NCBI GenBank assembly: GCA_002435785.1
Contig: DIUC01000054.1
Coordinates: 17,948 to 81,947 of the forward strand
Origin: Saprospiraceae bacterium UBA6168
GTDB taxonomy: Bacteria > Bacteroidota > Bacteroidia > Chitinophagales > Saprospiraceae
Direction: 5' to 3'
DNA: 64,000 bases
Below the pieces are notes generated by a model. It saw only the letters and a list, made by a program, of their open reading frames with translations, was not told the origin of the DNA and made no database searches. The translations under genes were made by a program, and so were the position numbers. Of the stretch, positions 16,569-25,030 are shown piece by piece. Each line of letters begins with the position of its first letter. Positions within the stretch are counted from its first letter, which is position 1.

Positions 16569-19500
16569 TCATTTTCCCAGCAACTCCTTCACCGCCGCCT
16601 CCAACTGCTGGTCACGCCCACGGCTCACCTCGCCCGGCTCGTTCGGGGCGAGGATGTCCGGCTCCAACTGCTGGTTTTCGAGGTACCTGCCATCGGTGCC
16701 CTTCATGCCCACCTGTGGGATGCCGAAGACCACGCCGTTTTGCAGGCCCTCCCACCATACTGCGGTTCCGGTACCTGCTACGGGCATACCGATAAGTTTG
16801 CCAATGCCAAGCGCCCGGTAAGTGTAGGGGAACATGTGCGCATCGGAGTAGTTGCTCTCGCTCATGACCACGGTGCTGGGCCTGCGCCACTTGAACTGCG
16901 GTTCGTCGCCAATGTTTTGCCCCCGTGGTTCAAAGGTCATGTACTGCTTGCCGTTGAGGAAGGTGGCGAGGTCGTCGTGAAGCCAGCCGCCGCCGTTGAA
17001 GCGGGTGTCCACCACGAGTGCTTCTTTGTTGGCGTTTTTGCCCAAAGCGTCCTCGTAAACGGTGCGGTAGCTTTGGTCATCCATGCCCCGGACATGCACG
17101 TAGCCGATGCGCCCGGCGCTCAGGCTGTCCACGAGGAAGCGGCAGCGGTCCACCCAGCGTTGGTAGCGCAGTTCGCCTTCCTGGCCAAGGTTGATGGGCT
17201 TCACCACCTCCTCCCAGCGCTCCTTGGTCGCTTCGTTATAAAGGGAAAGCAGGGTGTTCTTGCCGTCCTTGCGGTTCAAAAGGCGGTGGTAGTTGGTGGT
17301 GGCAGTTATTTCCTCACCGTCAATTTTTTCGATTACGGTGCCAGCCTTGATTTTCGAACCGTTGTTCATGAGCGGCCCTTTTTTCATTATCTCCTTGATT
17401 TTCAAGCCGTTGCCAGTGTGCTGGTCGTCATAAAAACAGCCGAGCGAAGCCGTGCGGTCAGGGTTTTCGATGCTCCTGCCACCAAAGGCACCGGTGTGCG
17501 AGGCGTTCAGTTCCCCGAGCATCTCGCCACACACATCAGCGAAGTCGTAGTTGTTGTTCACGTAGGGCAAGAATCGGGCGTATTCTTTTTTGTAAAAATC
17601 CCAGTCCACGCCGTGTAGGTCTTTGGTATAAAATTTCTTTGACACCTGCCGCCAGATATGCTCGAACAGGTACTCCCGCTCTACGTTTTCGTTCAGCACC
17701 ATTTCGCCTTTCATACTCACGCCCTCCCGCTTGCCGTCTTCCACGCCAATTTTCGTGATGCTGCCGTCCACGATGAGGTACAGGGTCTTGCCGGAGGTGT
17801 CCATCACCATGCTGCTTACGCCGTTGGCACCCAGTTTGGCGTGCATTTTCGTTTCCTTGGTGCGCAGCTCCGTTACCCACAGGTCGAAGCCCTTCTCGAA
17901 CAGTGCGAGGTAGAACAGCTTTTCCCCATCTTTTGACAAAACGGCATCCGCCAAACGGGTGGAGTGCATCGTTAGGCGGGTCTTGCGCAACTCAATGCCA
18001 TCGAGTTCGATTTTGATGGGTTCCACCTTTTTGTCTGCGTCCTTTTTGTCTGCCTCTTTTTTCTTGTCATCCTTCTTTTTACTGTCCTTTCCTTCTTTTT
18101 CTTGCTTGTCCTTTTCTTCTTTTTCTTTTTTCTCTTTGTCCTCGGCCTGTTTGAGTTCCCAATCCTCCTTGCCCAACTTAAAATTGTCGAACGCCTCTTG
18201 GGTCAAAAACATGGCATAAGCATCGCCCTCACCACCCCAACTTGCGTGGTTTTTCATGCCGTCACGGTCACTGAACCACGTGATGGCCTTGCCGCCCATT
18301 GCCCAGCGGGGCACCCAGTTGGAGTAGCCGCTTTTGGTCAAGTTCACGACTTCTTTTCCGCCTTCGGCGCTAACGAGTCCCGCTTGGGTAATCCATTGGT
18401 TGTCTTGCAGGAACTGCACGAGGAACCATTTGCCGTCAGGCGACCACTCATACCACTGGTCGCCGTCGGAGTAGGAGTAGTTTTTGTCGCCGGGCAAAAT
18501 AGTGCGGACTGCCTTTGAGGCCAGGTTGATGACCTTTAAAGTAGTGCGCTCATCGAAGTAGGCCACCTCCTTGCCATCGGGCGAGTAGGCTGGCTGGAAC
18601 TCCTCGGCGGGTGTTTCCACGATGGCTTTTTCCTTCAAAATGGTGGCGTTGAAAAACTGCTTTTCCGACTCCCTTGCCAAGGCAGTTTCGTAGATGTTCC
18701 AACTCCCATTGCGCTCGCCGGCGTAGAGGATGCTGCGTCCGTCTGGGCTGAACATGATGTTGCGCTCCTGTTCCGGGGTGTTGGTGATGCGCTTGGTGGT
18801 ACCTTCTTTTATCGAAGAAACAAAGACCTCGCCCCGGAACACGTAGGCCACCTCCTTGCCATTCGGGGAAAGCGCCATTTCACTGGCACCGCCACTGACG
18901 GAGACGGTCTTGACGGGGTTGTAGCGACCATCGTTGACCACCGAAACGGCCAATTTCTTGGGCTGGCCACCGTCCTTCATGGTGTAAAGCTCGCCGTTGT
19001 AACTAAAGGCCATCGTGCCTTCGGTGCTGATGCTCAGGTAGCGGATGGGGTGCTTGTCGAGGCGGCTGATTTGGGTGGGAGCGCCGCCGTTGAGGCCCAT
19101 TTTCCAAATATTAAACGAGCCGCTTTTTTCGCTCAAGAAATAGATATCCTGCTGGTTGGGCGCCACGACCGGGTTGCGGTCCTCGCCCTCGAAGCTGGTC
19201 AGCTTGGTGTATTTTTTTGTGGCAATGTCGTATTTCCACACATCCCTCGTGATGCTGGAAGTATGGTGCTTGCGGAACTTGTCCTCATAGCCCTTCCGGT
19301 CGTGGAAAACGAGGAGATTGCCCGCCGCATTGAACTTAGCGTCCTCGGCTGGGGTGGTGAGCAACTGCTTTGGCATACCCCCCGTGACGGGGATTTGGTA
19401 AAGCTCCGGCAGTGCCCCCGTCGGGAACATCTGGTTGGAGGCGGCATCCAACTGGCTGGAGCCGTAGATAACCGATTGATTATCAGTGCTGAAGTCCGTT

Positions 19501-19838
19501 GGGATTTCCCCGGCGGAGTGAAAGGTGAGGCGGGTGGCCGAACCACCGTTTGCTGGCATCACGAACACATCGGCATTGCCATAGCGGTCGCTGGCAAAGG
19601 CGATTTGCTGGCCGTCGTGCGACCAGACCGGGGCGAAGTCATAGGCATCGCTGGTGGTGAGCAGGGTGGCGGTTCCGCCGTCGGTGCCCACTTTGTACAG
19701 GTCGCCTTGGTAGCTAAATAGGATGGTTTTGCCATCGGGCGAGATGGCGGGGTAGCGCAGCCAGAGTGCTGGCGATTGGGCGAAAGCCCCCGTAATTGTC
19801 GCAATTATCAATGCGATGCTGAAGTTGGATTTTTTCAT
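16569..19838 (-). CDS. Tricorn-like S41 family peptidase
   Basis: The 1089-residue product has a signal peptide (1-20, IALIIATITGAFAQ). Two beta-propeller regions of PD40 repeats follow (ISPDGKTILFSYQGDLY, WSHDGQQIAFASDRYGN, YSPDGKEVAYFDE). A very charged lysine/glutamate linker lies near residues 555-605. Then come a tricorn C1-like helical region, a PDZ domain around GNGLKIKEIMKKGPLMNNGSK, and an S41 catalytic domain. ESNYSDAHMFPYTYRALG carries the expected Ser-Asp of the tricorn active site. Family members degrade peptides; the signal peptide suggests periplasmic action. It appears monocistronic. Confidence 0.92.
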   Translation of the reverse strand: MKKSNFSIALIIATITGAFAQSPALWLRYPAISPDGKTILFSYQGDLYKVGTDGGTATLLTTSDAYDFAPVWSHDGQQIAFASDRYGNADVFVMPANGGSATRLTFHSAGEIPTDFSTDNQSVIYGSSQLDAASNQMFPTGALPELYQIPVTGGMPKQLLTTPAEDAKFNAAGNLLVFHDRKGYEDKFRKHHTSSITRDVWKYDIATKKYTKLTSFEGEDRNPVVAPNQQDIYFLSEKSGSFNIWKMGLNGGAPTQISRLDKHPIRYLSISTEGTMAFSYNGELYTMKDGGQPKKLAVSVVNDGRYNPVKTVSVSGGASEMALSPNGKEVAYVFRGEVFVSSIKEGTTKRITNTPEQERNIMFSPDGRSILYAGERNGSWNIYETALARESEKQFFNATILKEKAIVETPAEEFQPAYSPDGKEVAYFDERTTLKVINLASKAVRTILPGDKNYSYSDGDQWYEWSPDGKWFLVQFLQDNQWITQAGLVSAEGGKEVVNLTKSGYSNWVPRWAMGGKAITWFSDRDGMKNHASWGGEGDAYAMFLTQEAFDNFKLGKEDWELKQAEDKEKKEKEEKDKQEKEGKDSKKKDDKKKEADKKDADKKVEPIKIELDGIELRKTRLTMHSTRLADAVLSKDGEKLFYLALFEKGFDLWVTELRTKETKMHAKLGANGVSSMVMDTSGKTLYLIVDGSITKIGVEDGKREGVSMKGEMVLNENVEREYLFEHIWRQVSKKFYTKDLHGVDWDFYKKEYARFLPYVNNNYDFADVCGEMLGELNASHTGAFGGRSIENPDRTASLGCFYDDQHTGNGLKIKEIMKKGPLMNNGSKIKAGTVIEKIDGEEITATTNYHRLLNRKDGKNTLLSLYNEATKERWEEVVKPINLGQEGELRYQRWVDRCRFLVDSLSAGRIGYVHVRGMDDQSYRTVYEDALGKNANKEALVVDTRFNGGGWLHDDLATFLNGKQYMTFEPRGQNIGDEPQFKWRRPSTVVMSESNYSDAHMFPYTYRALGIGKLIGMPVAGTGTAVWWEGLQNGVVFGIPQVGMKGTDGRYLENQQLEPDILAPNEPGEVSRGRDQQLEAAVKELLGK

Positions 19839-19952
19839 ACTAAGTTTGGTGAGTTATGATTTGGCGTAAAGAGGGCGAAAGGTAGGGAAAGTTGCATGGC
19901 AAAATAATTCGGTGCCGGATATTTTCCAGTTCTGCCACTTGAGTTAGGGAGA

Positions 19953-19987
19953 AAGGATTACTAAACCTCCGAGGTTTAATAATCCTT
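19953..19987. terminator. Hairpin between DUF4231 and protease genes
   Basis: AAGGATTA(C)TAAACCTC pairs with GAGGTTTAATAATCCTT around a one-base centre. It lies downstream of the DUF4231 gene on the minus strand and could end its transcript, though the following U-run is weak. Confidence 0.55.
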
Positions 19988-20053
19988 AAGTGCAAAGGTG
20001 ATTTTAATCCAGTTTTATCAAAAGGAGCACTCAAAAAGTGAACATTCCGCCCG

Positions 20054-20755
20054 CTATACCTGCTCCTCTTCCGCATCGTCAGCAATTGGGTTGAGTGGTG
20101 GCTTGGGCGCTGGTTTTGCCTTGGCGTTGTAATTATCCATGAAGCTTTGCATGGCGCTTTGGATTTCTTCCGACATCTCCGCTTTTTCTTTCTGCCGGGT
20201 CACTTCGGACCAGCGGTTGTTCTGGTTGGCCATGAGGACCTCGACGTTGCCCACCAGCCTTGAGAAGGCTGCCTCGCTATCAAGACTAATATAATCGCCC
20301 CCTTTTCCAAGAAAATAGGAAAACTCCTGCTTGAGCTGTTCGGAGGTCACCCGGTAGTCTATGTAGAGTTCTTGGCTTTTGAACAGCGAGTTGAAGCCCT
20401 CCAGCACGGCGATGATGACCCCAGCGGCCCCGACCAATATTTTCACCACCAAAGCGATGTTGTCATTTGTTGCTTCGTTTGAGCTGATTTCCACCCCGAT
20501 AAGGCCAACTAAAAAGGGAATAGAAGCGGAAAGGATAATGACAATCTTCCGGTACTTCTCCCATTTGTTTTTGAAGTAACCGCTTTTGTTGTTGTACCAA
20601 ATGATTTGGTCGCCCAGTCGGTTGATGAGGTAATTGGTGACGTAACCGGGCGCATCCTGGTAGTCCTTCAAATAATCCCGCAGCATTTGGATGGGGTCAT
20701 ATTCTGGCTTTGTAGCTGGCGCTTCGGATTGGGAATTGATGGTATTGTTGGCCAT
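20054..20755 (-). CDS. DUF4231 domain membrane protein
   Basis: The 233-residue protein has two closely spaced membrane segments (about 70-90 IVIILSASIPFLVGLIGVEI and about 100-120 IALVVKILVGAAGVIIAVLE). They are preceded by a helical cytoplasmic part with YVTNYLINRLGDQIIWYNNK. The region between matches DUF4231, a family seen near second-messenger and effector membrane proteins (SLATT-like). No signalling partner gene lies next to it. The C-terminus is proline-rich and acidic. The function is unknown. Confidence 0.8.
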   Translation of the reverse strand: MANNTINSQSEAPATKPEYDPIQMLRDYLKDYQDAPGYVTNYLINRLGDQIIWYNNKSGYFKNKWEKYRKIVIILSASIPFLVGLIGVEISSNEATNDNIALVVKILVGAAGVIIAVLEGFNSLFKSQELYIDYRVTSEQLKQEFSYFLGKGGDYISLDSEAAFSRLVGNVEVLMANQNNRWSEVTRQKEKAEMSEEIQSAMQSFMDNYNAKAKPAPKPPLNPIADDAEEEQV

Positions 20756-20984
20756 GATTTTTAGTTTTATTTTGATGGTGCAATATAGCTTTCACGGGAA
20801 TATCGCAGGTGTTTTTTGGCCTTGAAAAAAGTTTGGAATTAAATTATTCACCTGACGCCCATGCCAGCGAAATGGGTTTGGTGGTTGGTGCAAGTACATT
20901 TTTTGCGCTGAGTCGCCATTTCAGTCTAAGTTTGGCCAGCAAATTGGCAAAGCCCATATCATTGGCTACCATCAACAAAAAAAA

Positions 20985-21896
20985 TTGCAGACCATCGAGC
21001 CTTCCAAGCCACCTAAGTTCCTTTCCGTTAGCGTCATCCGAATGTTCTGGGCGGTGGTGTTCTTTTCCATTATGAATGCCACCATCAAGGGAGTGGAGGA
21101 CTTGCCGACGATGGAGATAGTCTTCTTTCGGTGCGTGATTTCCATCTTGTTCAGTGCGTTTTGGCTGCGGCACGTGAAGGTGTCGTGGCAGGGTACGCAC
21201 ACGCTGCAATTGGTAGGCAGGGGATTAGCGGGCACCACGGCCCTGTATTTCTTTTTCCTCACCATCCAAAACATGCCACTGGCCTCGGCGGTGACCATTG
21301 GCTACACCTCGCCCATCTTCACGGCGCTGTTGGCGGTGCTGTTTTTGAAGGAAAAAATGAGGGCCACCCAGTGGCTGTTCTTCGGGGTTTCGTTTCTGGG
21401 GGTCGTGGCGCTCAAGGGCTTCGACCCACGGGTGACTTGGCTGTACTTGGGCGTAGGCTTGTTGGCGGCGGCCATGTCCGGGGTGGCATACGTGCTGGTG
21501 CGCAGCCTATCCGGCAAGGAGCACCCGATGGTGGTGGTCTTTTATTTTCAATTAGTGGGCACTTTGGTTGGTGGGGCTTTCACTTTGTTCAACTTCAAGG
21601 TGCCGCAAGGCTGGGACTGGCTGTTACTGGCGGCCACCGGGGCCTGTGCCCACTTCGGGCAGGTCTATCTCACGCTGGCCTTGCAGGGCGAAAAGGCAGG
21701 CGTGGTGTCGAGCCTCAACTTTTTGGGGGCCATTTTCGCCACTATTTTCGGTATCCTTTTTTTCCGGGAGCACCTCACGCTGGGAAACGTGCTGGCCATG
21801 CTGCTCGTCATAGCCGGTGTGTTGCTCAACATTTGGGTGAACGCACGGGGCGGCACTGGGGTGCGGCGTTGGGTGGCCCATCTGATGACGAGGTGA
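20985..21896 (+). CDS. DMT superfamily (EamA) transporter
   Basis: The 303-residue protein has ten predicted membrane helices arranged as two EamA repeats; EKMRATQWLFFGVSFLGVVALKG and EHLTLGNVLAMLLVIAGVLL mark the ends of the two halves. DMT exporters move metabolites or drugs out of the cell; the substrate cannot be told. The start is a TTG at 20985 with an A-rich upstream stretch, giving MQTIEPSKPPKFLSVSVIRM. The next ATG, at residue 20, would cut into the first helix. The small outer-membrane-like gene follows after 60 bp and may be co-transcribed. Confidence 0.87.
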   Translation: MQTIEPSKPPKFLSVSVIRMFWAVVFFSIMNATIKGVEDLPTMEIVFFRCVISILFSAFWLRHVKVSWQGTHTLQLVGRGLAGTTALYFFFLTIQNMPLASAVTIGYTSPIFTALLAVLFLKEKMRATQWLFFGVSFLGVVALKGFDPRVTWLYLGVGLLAAAMSGVAYVLVRSLSGKEHPMVVVFYFQLVGTLVGGAFTLFNFKVPQGWDWLLLAATGACAHFGQVYLTLALQGEKAGVVSSLNFLGAIFATIFGILFFREHLTLGNVLAMLLVIAGVLLNIWVNARGGTGVRRWVAHLMTR

Positions 21897-21956
21897 GGCT
21901 CGCATTGCACAGCGTTTTTAGGCTTAATCTGTTTTAAAAAACAAAAAGACCCGCCG

Positions 21957-22610
21957 ATGAGACTCCATCTGGTTTTTCTTTTCCTCCTAGCTTTTGGCTT
22001 GGCCCAAGCGCAAGTGGCCGACACCACCTTCCTGCCCCTGCGAAGCCTGAAAATATCCATTGCCGACATGCTTGACCCCTTTGCGCCAGCTTTCCTGTTG
22101 GGCTTCGAGCACCGCATAGCGCCAAGGTGGTCGTTGATGGCCGAAGGCGGTTTTGTAACCTCTTTTGAGGGGCGGTATTTAATGCAGAAACCCATGTCGG
22201 GCTACAAGGCAAGGGGAGAAGTCAAGCGTTATTTTGAATTCCAGAAAACCTCCGCAGCATGGTACTTTGGGTTGCAGTACATGTGGCGAACCACCACCAT
22301 CCCGAACGAAAAGGGCCTCTTCTGCTTGAACGGCTGCCCTGATTTACGGTACGTCGAGCTTCTCTATGATTTTTCAAGGCGAATAGATGCTGGGCACCTC
22401 TCGCTGGGTTTTTTATTAAAAACAGAAAGCCGTGCATTGTGGGAGTTTTCGGTTTTTGGTGGTTTTCGACACCGAGTGCCCATGTTCGAGGGGGTGCCAG
22501 CAGGGGCGAGGTTCGTCAGGATACCTAACAGGTACTTCAGTTTTCGGCAAAAAGACCCTGACACCCTGCCAAGCATTGGGTGCGCCATTCGGGTCGGTTT
22601 TCAAATGTGA
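21957..22610 (+). CDS. Exported protein, possible small outer-membrane beta-barrel
   Basis: The 217 residues start with a signal peptide (MRLHLVFLFLLAFGLAQAQ). The rest alternates hydrophobic and polar residues in short strands (LLGFEHRIAPRWSLMAEGGF, AAWYFGLQYMWRTT, HLSLGFLLKTESRALWEFSV, IGCAIRVGFQM) and ends in an aromatic-rich strand. This resembles small outer-membrane barrels such as the DUF3575 type, but I do not recognise a specific family. It sits between a DMT transporter and the eIF1-like gene. Confidence 0.65.
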   Translation: MRLHLVFLFLLAFGLAQAQVADTTFLPLRSLKISIADMLDPFAPAFLLGFEHRIAPRWSLMAEGGFVTSFEGRYLMQKPMSGYKARGEVKRYFEFQKTSAAWYFGLQYMWRTTTIPNEKGLFCLNGCPDLRYVELLYDFSRRIDAGHLSLGFLLKTESRALWEFSVFGGFRHRVPMFEGVPAGARFVRIPNRYFSFRQKDPDTLPSIGCAIRVGFQM

Positions 22611-22638
22611 AACCTATTTTTGCCAAAAATTGGAACAA

Positions 22639-22989
22639 ATGAGCAAGAACAAAAAGCCCGACCAGTTCGGATTCGTCTTTTCCACCAACCCGGAGTTCAA
22701 CTACCAGCAGGAGGAGCCAGAGCAGGCCGCCGAAGTGCCCAATAGCCAGCAGCCACTGAAAATCTGGCTTGACCGCAAACAGCGGAAAGGCAAGGACGTG
22801 ACGCTCATCACGGGTTTTGTAGGGAGCGACGAGGCGCTGGAATCGCTGGCAAAAACACTGAAAACCAAGTGCGGCGTGGGTGGCTCCGCCAAGGATGGCG
22901 AGATTTTGCTGCAAGGCGACCACCGGGACAAAGTGCTGGCCTATTTATTGGAAAAAGGCTACTCAAAAGCGAAGAAGGCGGGTGGGTAG
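22639..22989 (+). CDS. eIF1/SUI1-like translation factor
   Basis: The 116-residue protein consists of a variable acidic N-terminal tail (about 1-45) and an eIF1/YciH fold: IWLDRKQRKGKDVTLITGF, ESLAKTLKTKCGVGGSAKDG and EILLQGDHRDKVLAYLLEKG. YciH-type proteins act at the ribosomal decoding site and influence start-codon choice. The start at 22639 removes an upstream open region that lies inside the previous gene. A repeat of the GTTGGCAG family begins within 5 bp of its stop. Confidence 0.9.
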   Translation: MSKNKKPDQFGFVFSTNPEFNYQQEEPEQAAEVPNSQQPLKIWLDRKQRKGKDVTLITGFVGSDEALESLAKTLKTKCGVGGSAKDGEILLQGDHRDKVLAYLLEKGYSKAKKAGG

Positions 22990-22993
22990 GGGA

Positions 22994-23143
22994 AGTTGGC
23001 AGTTCGACAGTTGGCAGTTGGCAGTTTTTTGAGTTGACAGTTCGACAGTTGGCAGTCAGTGTGCAGTCATTTAGTCCTTCAGTCTGCGGCGTTCACCTTG
23101 GCACTGACTAAACAACTGTCGAACTGACTGCCAACTGCCAACT
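22994..23143. repeat. GTTGGCAG-family palindromic repeat (copy 1)
   Basis: The left arm is built of AGTTGGCAGTTCGACAGTTG-type words; the right arm (AACTGTCGAACTGACTGCCA, then AACTGCCAACT) mirrors it. It fills the space between the eIF1-like gene and prmC. On the prmC strand the sequence reads TAG-TTGGCAG, so the repeat begins inside the stop codon. Confidence 0.8.
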
Positions 23144-23996
23144 AAACCGGCCTCCTCCCACAAATCATCCTGTCCCTCTTGTTCAAATCCTGCCTCGTCT
23201 CAATCTCCACGTAGCCTAATTTTGCCAAAATATCGGATGAAGATGGCACATAGAACTCATTGGTTTCCAAGAAAAGCCAGCCACCGGGGTTCAGGTGCTT
23301 GACGCCAAATTCGCCTATTTTCTTGACGAAGCGCTGAGCGTCGTTGCCGCCCGCAAACAGGGCGAGGTGCGGCTCATATTCCACCACGTTTTTTGGCAAA
23401 ATGGAGCGCTCCTCCTCCGTCACGTAAGGCGGGTTGCTCACGATGAGGTCGAATTTGGGCAAAGCCTTCCATGCCTTTTTTTCCAAAATATTTACTTCGT
23501 AAAAATGCACGTCGGCATGGAGGCGCAGGGCGTTTTCGTTGGCCACTTCGAGGGCGGCGGGGCTGACGTCAAGCGCATGAACATCGAGGTCGGGTCGCCG
23601 CTTCTTCAGGCTGACTGGGATGCAGCCGCTCCCGGTACCGATGTCGAGGATGGTGCGGATTTCGGGGTGCTGCTTGGCCGTTTCGAGTACCCAATCCACC
23701 GATTCCTCCGTCTCTGGGCGTGGTATCAGCACGGCGGGGCTGACCTTGAAGCGATAACCGTAAAATGCCGCCTGCCCCATGATATACTGCACCGGCTCGT
23801 TGGTCAATAGCCGTTGGATGATGCGGTCCAACTCGATTTGTTGCTCTTTGGTGAGCTTAGAATCTTCAGAAATCTGGCTCGGCTTTATGCCGAAGGCATC
23901 TTCAAGCACGATGGAAGCGATGCTGACCGATTCGCCGGGGTCATAGTGGTCGAGCAGGGGTTGAACGATGTGTTTGAGGGCTTGTGTAGCAGTCAT
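23142..23996 (-). CDS. prmC: Release factor glutamine methyltransferase PrmC
   Basis: PrmC N5-methylates the Gln of the GGQ motif in release factors RF1/RF2. The 284-residue protein has the helical N-terminal domain, the family signature YIMGQAAFYGYRFKVSPAVL then IPRPETEE, the SAM motif DIGTGSG (118-124) and the catalytic NPPY (188-191). The gene stands alone. Its stop codon overlaps a GTTGGCAG-family repeat. Confidence 0.95.
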   Translation of the reverse strand: MTATQALKHIVQPLLDHYDPGESVSIASIVLEDAFGIKPSQISEDSKLTKEQQIELDRIIQRLLTNEPVQYIMGQAAFYGYRFKVSPAVLIPRPETEESVDWVLETAKQHPEIRTILDIGTGSGCIPVSLKKRRPDLDVHALDVSPAALEVANENALRLHADVHFYEVNILEKKAWKALPKFDLIVSNPPYVTEEERSILPKNVVEYEPHLALFAGGNDAQRFVKKIGEFGVKHLNPGGWLFLETNEFYVPSSSDILAKLGYVEIETRQDLNKRDRMICGRRPV

Positions 23997-24159
23997 TGAG
24001 ATGATTGATTTGTGTTGAAAGCCTTAATTTTTGTGCAAATTTGATAAAATCCTCCACTTTTGTACAAAAAGCAAAGATGCACTTGGTGCCTTGTCGAATC
24101 GCAAACAGAGGTACTGCCTAATAAACTGGTGAAGGACTATTTGCTCAAAATCGTTACCA

Positions 24160-24798
24160 ATGACCCAATACATTGAAAGTTCCGACGCCCCAAAATCCGT
24201 CATCCCTAATCCGCAATCCGCCATCGTCTTCGCCACTGGCAACCCCCACAAAATCCGGGAAGTGAACGAGCTGTTGGCCGGGCTATTGGAGGTGCAGGGG
24301 TTAGCCGACATCGGCTGCCCGCTCGACCTGCCGGAGACCAGTCCTACCATCCCCGAAAACGCCCTGCAAAAAGCCCGGTACGTCTTTGAAAACTATGGCG
24401 TTGACTGCTTCTCCGAGGACACAGGACTTGAAATCGAAGCCCTTGGCGGCGAGCCGGGCGTGCTTTCCGCCCGCTACGCCGGAGAGGGGAAAAACTCGGA
24501 GGACAACATGGATTTGGTGCTGCACAAAATGGCCACGGAAGCCAACCGAAAGGCCCGTTTTTACACCGTCATTGCTTTGATAATAAATGGCGAAGAACAC
24601 CTGTTCGAGGGCATTGCCGAAGGCACAATCCGGCAGGAAAAATCTGGCACGGATGGGTTTGGATACGACCCAATTTTCCAGCCGGATGGTTTTGGAGCTA
24701 CTTTTGCCGAGCTGACAAAAACGGAAAAGAACGCCATCAGCCATCGGGGCAAGGCGGTGCGAAAGTTGGTGGATTTTTTGACAAGTCTAAACCATTGA
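24160..24798 (+). CDS. rdgB: RdgB/HAM1 family non-canonical purine NTP pyrophosphatase
   Basis: RdgB hydrolyses dITP, ITP and XTP to monophosphates, keeping deaminated purines out of DNA. The 212-residue protein shows IVFATGNPHKIREVNEL (22-38), SEDTGLEIEALGGEPGVLSA, GTDGFGYDPIF and ISHRGKAVRKL. Most family members begin one or two residues before IVFAT. Here about 21 extra residues precede it, coded partly by a repeat-like AATCCGCAATCCGCC run also seen in the ABC transporter at 31347-31375. No start codon is available at the usual position, so the upstream ATG at 24160 is the best choice. Confidence 0.94.
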   Translation: MTQYIESSDAPKSVIPNPQSAIVFATGNPHKIREVNELLAGLLEVQGLADIGCPLDLPETSPTIPENALQKARYVFENYGVDCFSEDTGLEIEALGGEPGVLSARYAGEGKNSEDNMDLVLHKMATEANRKARFYTVIALIINGEEHLFEGIAEGTIRQEKSGTDGFGYDPIFQPDGFGATFAELTKTEKNAISHRGKAVRKLVDFLTSLNH

Positions 24799-24851
24799 AT
24801 ATCAACCAAGAAAAAACTATTTTTGCATTCTTTTCCAGCGCTTTTCACCGA

Positions 24852-25017
24852 TTAGGAACGTGGGTGGAATAAGGTGCCGTTTTCGGCGAGTGTATTCTTG
24901 ACGGTGACAAGGCGACGGAACAGGCGCATAGCCAAGTTACGCAACTGTTTCGTCAACGAAGTCAGCGTTAAGAAGACGCCGCCCAAAATGGTATCTTACT
25001 TTCGCACACGTTCCTAA
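24852..25017. mobile_element. MITE-like element with 11-bp perfect terminal inverted repeats
   Basis: TTAGGAACGTG (24852-24862) and CACGTTCCTAA (25007-25017) are exact reverse complements bounding 166 bp with no gene. If the outer TA is a target duplication, the ends are GGAACGTG, which would suit TA-targeting elements; that assignment is inference. The right end lies 13 bp before the next gene and contains a near -7 box (TACTTTCG, 24997-25004), so the element may supply its promoter. Confidence 0.55.
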
Positions 25018-25030
25018 ACAGCACAGGACA

